A stretch of DNA of 5,731 bases, taken from Betaproteobacteria bacterium (GTDB lineage Bacteria > Pseudomonadota > Gammaproteobacteria > Burkholderiales > Casimicrobiaceae). Both the position numbers and the translations under genes were made by a program. The notes under the pieces were generated by a model. It saw only the letters and a program-made list of their open reading frames with translations, did not search any database and was not told the origin of the DNA. The stretch is from positions 1 through 5,731 of the forward strand of contig VBCL01000250.1 in the NCBI GenBank assembly GCA_005888865.1, read 5' to 3'. The first letter of the stretch is position 1; every line of letters begins with the position of its first letter. Positions 1-4,454 of the stretch are shown here, in pieces.

Positions 1-502
1 GGAGCTTCGCGTCAGCTTCACCCTCGCGACCTGGGGGGCAAGCGACGGCAGCCGGGCGAGCCTGAACGACGTCGGGCAGCGCGTGATGCAGGCGGTCCGT
101 GACGCCGGGTTGGGCGACTACTACGTCAACCTGATGGTCATGGATTATGGCGAGGCCATCGCACGGAATTGCGTCGTGTCCGGCCGTGTTTGCGATATGG
201 GGCAGTCGGCGATCCAGGCAGCGAGGAACCTCAACGCAGGTTTTGGCATCCACATGAGCCGGATCGAAGTGACCCCGATGATAGGAATCAATGATGTGGT
301 CGCCAACGTTTTTACGCTCGACGATGCAAGGGTGCTCGCCCGGTTTGCGCGCGAAAACGCCGTGGGAGGCCTGCACTTCTGGTCACTCGATCGAGACGTT
401 CCATGTCCGCCCGGTGTCTCGGGCGTATCGTCGGTCTGCAGCGGCCTGCGCGGTATGCCGGCGTTTGCCTTCACCGATACCTTCCACAAGGGGCTGCAGT
501 GA
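1..502 (+). CDS. Family 18 glycoside hydrolase (chitinase-like), C-terminal part
   Basis: The open frame enters at the left edge (first whole codon at base 2) and ends with TGA at 500-502, giving 166 visible residues. An ATG/GTG near base 83 is internal, because the protein sequence continues smoothly upstream of it. GH18 enzymes hydrolyse beta-1,4-linked N-acetylglucosamine polymers through a TIM barrel. Seen here are the late barrel strands: VNLMVMDYG (visible residues 42-50, strand 6 with the Met-Asp-Tyr substrate-contact triplet), VTPMIGIND (strand 7 region) and GLHFWSLDRD (strand 8 with its conserved Trp). This spelling is typical of the Pyrococcus ChiA-like subgroup. The catalytic DxxDxDxE motif would lie upstream and is not visible, so activity cannot be judged. 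Secretion is likely for the family but the N-terminus is missing. The lipoprotein gene follows after 53 bases on the same strand. Confidence 0.85.
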   Translation, partial: ELRVSFTLATWGASDGSRASLNDVGQRVMQAVRDAGLGDYYVNLMVMDYGEAIARNCVVSGRVCDMGQSAIQAARNLNAGFGIHMSRIEVTPMIGINDVVANVFTLDDARVLARFARENAVGGLHFWSLDRDVPCPPGVSGVSSVCSGLRGMPAFAFTDTFHKGLQ

Positions 503-555
503 CCCACAAGGGCGGAGGAGAACCCTCGCTTCCACTCACTTGAAAGGAGACAGCC

Positions 556-822
556 ATGCGTACATTCGCCCTGTTCGTCGTGATGATCTTCCTCGCAGGC
601 TGCGTGACGCAGGCCGAGCGAGCGGCCCAGGTGCAGCGCGACGTCGACGACATGATCCGTGTCTATGGCCCGGGGTGCGAAAAGCTCGGCTACAAGCCCG
701 ATTCCGACCTTTGGCGCGATTGCGTGCTGCGCCTGTCGACGAAGGACAGTCTCGAGCGACGCGATTTCACGACCACGAACTGCATCGGCAGCCGCGGATT
801 CGTGCACTGCAGCACGTTCTGA
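556..822 (+). CDS. Small outer-membrane lipoprotein, function unknown
   Basis: This is a complete 88-residue protein. The start is set by an excellent Shine-Dalgarno stretch, AAAGGAGA at 543-550, five bases before the ATG. Residues 1-15 form a short lipoprotein signal peptide ending in the lipobox LAGC, with Cys16 as the predicted lipidated residue. Val17 at position +2 is not Asp, so the Lol rule predicts outer-membrane sorting. The mature part has four more cysteines (41, 56, 76, 85), which could form two disulfides in the periplasm. The stretch CEKLGYKPDSDLWRDCVLRL (41-60) matches a pattern common in small proteobacterial lipoproteins (Cys, Gly-aromatic, Pro, then Cys about 15 residues on); no biochemical role is known to me. 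It may be co-transcribed with the chitinase-like gene 53 bases upstream. It faces the oxygenase gene tail to tail, 61 bases away. Confidence 0.85.
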   Translation: MRTFALFVVMIFLAGCVTQAERAAQVQRDVDDMIRVYGPGCEKLGYKPDSDLWRDCVLRLSTKDSLERRDFTTTNCIGSRGFVHCSTF

Positions 823-883
823 GCTCGGCATCCCGCAATCGAGCCGGCCTGAGCGCACGAATGCGGCTTCGGTGCACTCCTGC

Positions 884-1906
884 TCAGCGCTGGAGCTGGC
901 TCACGAGGAACGCCTTCACCTGCTTCGCCAATTCAGGCGAGATCTCGCCCAGCACGCCGCGCACATGGGGAGGGATGTGTTCGACCGATTCCGCACTGGC
1001 GCCGAACACATAGTGGTCGAAGATCGTTTTCCACACCCGTCTGTGCTCCGGCGGCAGGTGCTTGAGGGTCAGCAGGCAATGCAACAGGCAGTTGAGCGCC
1101 GTGTCGGCGCCCTCGGCCGCGCCCACATGCCCTTTCCACCAGTAGTTGACCAGAACGTTGTACTTGGCGAGCGACTGAACGTGGTGCCACCAGAGTGTCG
1201 GGATGTAGATCGCATCGCCCGGTTCGAGCTCGGCCACCAGCGCAGAGGCGAGCGCTTCCCTGAATCGCGGAAACCGCTGAAAATCCGGCTCGGCCAGCGA
1301 CACGAGGCTGATCGGTGTGCCGGTCGGTGCGTGCCCGAGCGGGCCGATGTAGAGATTGGCGATCTGCTCCGGCGGGAACAGCGTGAAGCGCCGCGTTCCG
1401 CTGACGACGCAGGCGACGTTGTTCGATTCGTCGAAGTGCGCGGGCGTCGTGACGACGTTGCCGAGCCAGATCCTAGGCGGCACCGACTCGTCGAGAATGG
1501 GCAGGCGGTTCTTGTTTGCAAATCCCGGCAGACAACCTGCGATCGGCGCGCTCTGCACCGCGAGCGACGGACGGTTCTCGAACTTCGCATACCGCAGCAG
1601 CTTGTCGCTGACCTCGCCAATCGAAGCCTTGCTGCGCGAGAAATTGAATCCGCGCATGTCGTCGCTGTAGAATAACCGACCGTGGACTTGCGGCGGCATG
1701 ATGATCAGGTCGACGGCGGCGCCGTTGTCGAACTCGCTCAGGTATCGGCCGATCGACTGCAACGATGTCCGTGCGTGTTGCACCGCCGGCCATTGCTCGA
1801 TCAGCCCGCGCAACACCGCCGGCCGGTAGCGCGGAACGATCTCGTTCCGGAACGTCGTTGCATCAACGCCGCGGTACTCGGGGATCCGGCCTGGTTGGTC
1901 GCTCAT
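884..1906 (-). CDS. JmjC/cupin_8 family Fe(II)/2-oxoglutarate oxygenase (FIH-like)
   Basis: This is a complete 340-residue protein. The ATG at 1906-1904 is preceded by AGGAAA (complement of 1913-1918) at good spacing. The family couples decarboxylation of 2-oxoglutarate to hydroxylation, often of protein side chains. A double-stranded beta-helix core spans about residues 140-256. Iron ligands are His157 and Asp159 (TPAHFDES) and His241 (IPTLWWHHV). Thr154, Asn163 and Asn254 fall where FIH has its 2-oxoglutarate contacts Thr196, Asn205 and Asn294. The position of FIH Lys214 is Arg172 here, which keeps the positive charge. The segment GTRRFTLFPPEQ and the spacing to EPGDAIYIPTLWWHH also follow FIH closely. 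FIH numbering is from memory. There is no signal peptide, so it is probably cytoplasmic. It is divergently transcribed from the halogenase with 174 bases between starts. The substrate is unknown; an inactive paralogue is unlikely because all ligands are present. Confidence 0.9.
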   Translation of the reverse strand: MSDQPGRIPEYRGVDATTFRNEIVPRYRPAVLRGLIEQWPAVQHARTSLQSIGRYLSEFDNGAAVDLIIMPPQVHGRLFYSDDMRGFNFSRSKASIGEVSDKLLRYAKFENRPSLAVQSAPIAGCLPGFANKNRLPILDESVPPRIWLGNVVTTPAHFDESNNVACVVSGTRRFTLFPPEQIANLYIGPLGHAPTGTPISLVSLAEPDFQRFPRFREALASALVAELEPGDAIYIPTLWWHHVQSLAKYNVLVNYWWKGHVGAAEGADTALNCLLHCLLTLKHLPPEHRRVWKTIFDHYVFGASAESVEHIPPHVRGVLGEISPELAKQVKAFLVSQLQR

Positions 1907-2080
1907 CGAAGTTTTCCTGTCATCCTGACCGAACGATGCTGCCGGAGGGTCCGCTTTGCGTCAACGGGAGGTTGCAACTCGTTTCCACGCGGCGTTCGGC
2001 TCCCACTATTCCGCGCCCGCGGGGCGATCGCGCAACGCACCTATGATCAAGACGCCAGGACGACTGGGGCCTGACACACC
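1907..2080. promoter_or_regulatory. Divergent promoter region between oxygenase and halogenase
   Basis: These 174 bases separate two start codons that point away from each other, so promoters for both genes should lie here. Toward the oxygenase, the best match is TTGACG (complement of 1959-1964) with CAGCAT (complement of 1936-1941) after a 17-base spacer; the -10 matches only three of six consensus bases. Toward the halogenase, TATGAT at 2042-2047 is a good -10, but GCGGGG sits where a -35 should be, so an activator would be needed. Two 8-bp palindromes, GTTGCAAC (1971-1978) and GCGATCGC (2024-2031), lie between the candidates and could bind a shared regulator. The location is firm; the individual boxes are weak pattern matches. 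Confidence 0.4.
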
Positions 2081-2084
2081 ATGA
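2043..2084 (+). other. Possible 13-codon upstream ORF overlapping the halogenase start
   Basis: ATG at 2043 opens a 13-codon frame (MIKTPGRLGPDTP) whose TGA at 2082-2084 overlaps the halogenase ATG as ATGA. Such overlaps can couple translation, and the halogenase itself has only a poor Shine-Dalgarno (GGGG at 2066-2069). Against it, this small frame has no clear ribosome binding site either, and its ATG lies inside the candidate -10 box TATGAT. Both readings cannot hold at once. A chance overlap is quite possible. Confidence 0.15.
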
Positions 2085-3709
2085 CCGCACCGAACGATCG
2101 GGCGCCCACCGCGACGCTCTTCAATTACTCGTACTCGTCCAAGGAGTCCGATAAGCCGACGAGTATTCCGCCCGGCATCAAGAAGATCGTCATCGTCGGG
2201 GGCGGATCGGCCGGGTGGATGACCGCAATGATCCTGGCGAATGCGCTGATCAGCCAAGGCATCGAAATCTCGGTCCTCGAATCGCCCGCGGTCGGCATCA
2301 TCGGCGTCGGCGAGGGATCCACCCCTTGGCTCAGAGGGTTCTTCGACAGCCTCGGGATTCAGGAGTCCGAATGGATGCCGGAATGCAACGCGACGTACAA
2401 ATGCGGCATCACGTTCGACGGCTGGTCGACCAAGTCGGGCTTCGAGAGCTATTTTCACCCGTTCGCGTCGATGCTCGACAACCTGACGATGACGCAATTC
2501 GTGCACAATTCGCAGGCGCGCGTGAACGGCGCCGACGTGTACGCGCATCCGAACCGCTTCTTCATCTCGTCCTATCTGGCCCACAACAACCTCGCGCCGA
2601 AACCGCAACGCACCTTTCCGTTCGACGTCTGGTACGGCTATCACTTCGATTCGGTTCTGCTCGGCCAGTACCTCCACAAGAAGGCAATGCAGCGCGGCGT
2701 CAAGTACACGAAATGCCATGTCACCGGCGTGCAACTCAACGAACGCGGCGACATTGCCTCCGTATCGATCAAGGACGGGGAACCCGTGACCGCCGACATC
2801 TTTGTCGACTGCACCGGCTTCGCCGGGGTTCTGATCCAGCAGGCGCTAGGGACACCGTTCGTGAGCTTCTCGAACAACCTGCTCAACGACGCGGCGATCG
2901 CGATGCCGACGCCCATTGGCGACGAGATTCCGTCGCAGACTATTTCGACAGCCCTCAAGCATGGCTGGCGGTGGAAGATCCCGCTCAGCAGCCGATACGG
3001 CAACGGCTACGTCTACAGCTCGGCATTTTGCTCGGCCGACGACGCGGAACACGAGTTGCGCGAAGGACTCGGGATGCTCGATTCGGAGACACCCGCGCGC
3101 CATCTGAAAATGAAGATCGGCCGGGTGACGAAGCACTGGAACAAGAACTGCCTCGCCGTAGGATTGGCCCAGGGATTCATCGAGCCGCTGGAGGCGACTG
3201 CGCTTCTGTTCATCCAACGGACCGCCACGACGTTCGTCGAGTTTCTCGAAGCCGGCGATCTGAGCGAGGCGGCGCACGACCGGTTCAATCAGCGCGTCAA
3301 CGACCACTTTGAAGGCACGCGCGACTATATCGTCACGCATTACAAGACCAATACCCGGCGCGATACCGAGTACTGGCGTGCCAACGCAGAGAACACGAAC
3401 CTGTCGGATTCCCTGCGGCAGCTCTATGGTCTCTGGATGGCGGGCAAGAGTATCGCCCCCGACGTCGGCCGACAGGCGATAGGCAAAGGCTACCCGGTCT
3501 TTTCCTGGTATTGCATCATGTCGGGAATGGGGATTTTTCCCGATCGTAAGGCCCTCCGCCCTGCCACGGCAGCAGAAGAGCGTTACAGCATGGAAGAGAT
3601 CGACAACCTGCTGCAGCGGAGCGCGCTGAATTTCGGGCGGCAACGCGAAGTGCTGACCAACATCCCGAAGAAGGTCGACGAGCGATCCCTGCAGATCTAT
3701 TTCTGGTGA
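2081..3709 (+). CDS. Flavin-dependent halogenase, tryptophan-halogenase family
   Basis: This is a complete 542-residue protein. The start is unambiguous: an in-frame TGA lies at 2072-2074 and no other ATG, GTG or TTG precedes the FAD motif. The family uses FADH2, O2 and chloride or bromide to make hypohalous acid, which a lysine directs onto an electron-rich ring. Visible are the FAD-binding GGGSAG (40-45) and the flavin-loop motif GVGEGSTP (75-82). The catalytic Lys107 sits in CNATYK, at the place of RebH Lys79. The signature WRWKIP is at 296-301, and Glu371 in EPLEAT is at the place of RebH Glu357/PrnA Glu346. Thr373 is the expected halide-contact Thr; the next residue is Ala rather than the Gly of RebH. 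About 30 N-terminal residues precede the usual family start. The C-terminal tryptophan-binding loop of RebH is missing. It needs a flavin reductase, none of which is nearby. The 3' end overlaps a small minus-strand open frame by 13 bases. Confidence 0.93.
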   Translation: MTAPNDRAPTATLFNYSYSSKESDKPTSIPPGIKKIVIVGGGSAGWMTAMILANALISQGIEISVLESPAVGIIGVGEGSTPWLRGFFDSLGIQESEWMPECNATYKCGITFDGWSTKSGFESYFHPFASMLDNLTMTQFVHNSQARVNGADVYAHPNRFFISSYLAHNNLAPKPQRTFPFDVWYGYHFDSVLLGQYLHKKAMQRGVKYTKCHVTGVQLNERGDIASVSIKDGEPVTADIFVDCTGFAGVLIQQALGTPFVSFSNNLLNDAAIAMPTPIGDEIPSQTISTALKHGWRWKIPLSSRYGNGYVYSSAFCSADDAEHELREGLGMLDSETPARHLKMKIGRVTKHWNKNCLAVGLAQGFIEPLEATALLFIQRTATTFVEFLEAGDLSEAAHDRFNQRVNDHFEGTRDYIVTHYKTNTRRDTEYWRANAENTNLSDSLRQLYGLWMAGKSIAPDVGRQAIGKGYPVFSWYCIMSGMGIFPDRKALRPATAAEERYSMEEIDNLLQRSALNFGRQREVLTNIPKKVDERSLQIYFW

Positions 3710-3840
3710 GCTCCCAGGCGTTCGTTGGGCACGACAACCTGTAGCTCGCTCCACGGCTGCAACTGGCGGCGCAGGGCCTCTGTCGGTCGGGCGCCTACTC
3801 GCTCGGTCCGAAAGTCCTGTCCAAAATTGGGCGTTGTCTG
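3697..3840 (-). pseudogene. Possible gene remnant, 47-codon open stretch without start
   Basis: On the minus strand an open stretch runs from just after TAG (3843-3841) to TAG at 3699-3697. It reads as a plausible protein tail: NFGQDFRTERVGARPTEALR, then RQLQPWSELQVVVPNERLG and AHQK. Residue composition (mixed charges, Leu, Trp, a Val-rich strand) looks more natural than the Arg-rich shadows common in this GC-rich DNA. There is no ATG, and the only GTG or TTG codons fall late, so it cannot be an intact gene. I do not recognise the family. It overlaps the last 13 bases of the halogenase gene. It could be the decayed 3' end of a gene displaced when the halogenase region was assembled, or simple chance. 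Confidence 0.3.
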
Positions 3841-3945
3841 CTAGTGGCGCGAGCGGCAAAGCTCTAGCCTAGGTGTGCTGCACCGCAGTTTCGTGAGAGT
3901 CAATCGACTCCGAACCGGGATAGCTCACTGGAAAAAGGAAACATC
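3710..3945. other. Spacer between halogenase and small exported-protein gene
   Basis: These 236 bases carry no intact gene. The left part holds the minus-strand remnant. The right part should hold the promoter of the downstream gene: a 5-bp inverted repeat GAGTC-aatc-GACTC (3897-3910) and GTGC-T-GCAC (3874-3882) are small operator-like elements, but no convincing -35/-10 pair is visible. The last bases, AAAAAGGAA (3932-3940), are a strong ribosome binding site for the next gene. A hairpin CCCA...TGGG (3713-3729) just after the halogenase stop is too weak and lacks a T-run, so termination there may be rho-dependent. Confidence 0.4.
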
Positions 3946-4413
3946 ATGACGCGCCAAAGAATTCTTCACATCTTGCTGGCCGGAACGTTCGGGGCGTTGG
4001 CTGCGACGGGAAGCGTCCAGGCGATCGCACCGACGCAGGACAATGCTCCGGGCAACCCCAACCAAGCGGATACGGAACAAGGTCGATCGCCGGCCGCAAA
4101 TGAAAACAGGTCCGGCGATGCTCAAAACCCCGGCAACGCCATGCAAAGCCAGGGCGATCAGGGTGCGACGGACAAAACGGAAGGATCGCAGACCGACAAG
4201 AGCAAAGGGACGCAGAACAGCAAGAACAATCCCCAGAAGCATCCGCCTACATCCGTAATGGATCGTGCAACGCCGAGTGAAAAAACGCCGGACGAACAAA
4301 GTGCTCGCAAACATCCGCCAACGAGTGTCATGAATCGCGAGACACCGGAGCAAAAGTCACCAGGCACGCCGGCGAATGAATCGGAAACCGGGAGTGGAGC
4401 GTCCACCAAGTAG
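3946..4413 (+). CDS. Small exported, intrinsically disordered repeat protein
   Basis: This is a complete 155-residue protein. The ATG follows AAAAAGGAA at five-base spacing. A Sec-type signal peptide covers about residues 1-26: basic MTRQR, a hydrophobic core, and likely cleavage after SVQA. The mature part is built almost only from Gln, Asn, Asp, Glu, Lys, Pro, Ser, Thr, Gly and Ala. It contains no Leu, Phe, Tyr, Trp or Cys, which strongly predicts disorder in the periplasm or outside the cell. Residues 98-121 and 122-145 form a 24-residue tandem repeat opening with KHPPTSVM, followed by D/N-R-x-TP and K-T/S-P. Similar KHPPT..M proteins are, from memory, common in Burkholderiaceae without known function. 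The DNA is somewhat richer in A than its neighbours, partly explained by the residue choice. It is convergent with the amidase gene, 29 bases apart. Confidence 0.8.
   Translation: MTRQRILHILLAGTFGALAATGSVQAIAPTQDNAPGNPNQADTEQGRSPAANENRSGDAQNPGNAMQSQGDQGATDKTEGSQTDKSKGTQNSKNNPQKHPPTSVMDRATPSEKTPDEQSARKHPPTSVMNRETPEQKSPGTPANESETGSGASTK
4237..4380 (+). repeat. Two-copy 72-bp coding tandem repeat (KHPPTSVM units)
   Basis: The two units, 4237-4308 and 4309-4380, each encode 24 residues of the small exported protein. KHPPTSVM is identical in both at the protein level; in the DNA the codons have diverged (for example CCGCCTACATCC against CCGCCAACGAGT). Aligned residues in the second half include Arg, Thr-Pro, Lys and Pro. 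Synonymous divergence with a preserved motif indicates an old duplication kept by selection on the protein. Confidence 0.7.
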
Positions 4414-4423
4414 CGTGGTCGGC

Positions 4424-4454
4424 CGCAGTCATGCCGGCGCAGTCATGCCGGCGC
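4424..4454. repeat. 14-bp tandem repeat over the amidase stop codon
   Basis: CGCAGTCATGCCGG occurs at 4424-4437 and again, without a gap, at 4438-4451, followed by a further CGC. The second copy contains the amidase stop (TCA at 4443-4445, TGA on the minus strand) and its last codons. The first copy lies in the 29-base gap to the exported-protein gene. The copies are identical, so the duplication looks recent, probably by replication slippage. Because the copy nearest the gene carries the stop, the protein end is unchanged by the extra copy. Confidence 0.8.

Noticed and set aside
485..512. 9-bp direct repeat CCACAAGGG at 485-493 and 504-512 around the chitinase stop
   Set aside because: Short and isolated; no insertion or target-site structure between the copies.
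145..858. 237-codon minus-strand open frame opposite the chitinase and lipoprotein genes
   Set aside because: Spans two well-supported genes and their gap, with no motif of its own.
823..883. Hairpins GCTCG/CGAGC (823-844) and AGCCG/CGGCT (842-868) between convergent genes
   Set aside because: Five-base stems with loops of 12 or more and no T-run; not a credible terminator.
659..1675. 338-codon plus-strand open frame opposite the oxygenase gene
   Set aside because: It is Arg-rich with no recognisable domain and lies antisense to a gene with clear catalytic motifs; typical GC-rich shadow.
2215..3312. 365-codon plus-strand open frame inside the halogenase gene
   Set aside because: Arg-rich and low complexity, in another frame of a gene whose motifs are intact from end to end.
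2081..3709. Calling the halogenase PrnA (tryptophan 7-halogenase)
   Set aside because: The substrate loop differs, and no pyrrolnitrin genes (prnB, prnC, prnD) are nearby.
2846..3859. 337-codon minus-strand open frame opposite the halogenase
   Set aside because: No domain recognised, starts from a TTG without ribosome binding site, and is antisense to a clear gene.
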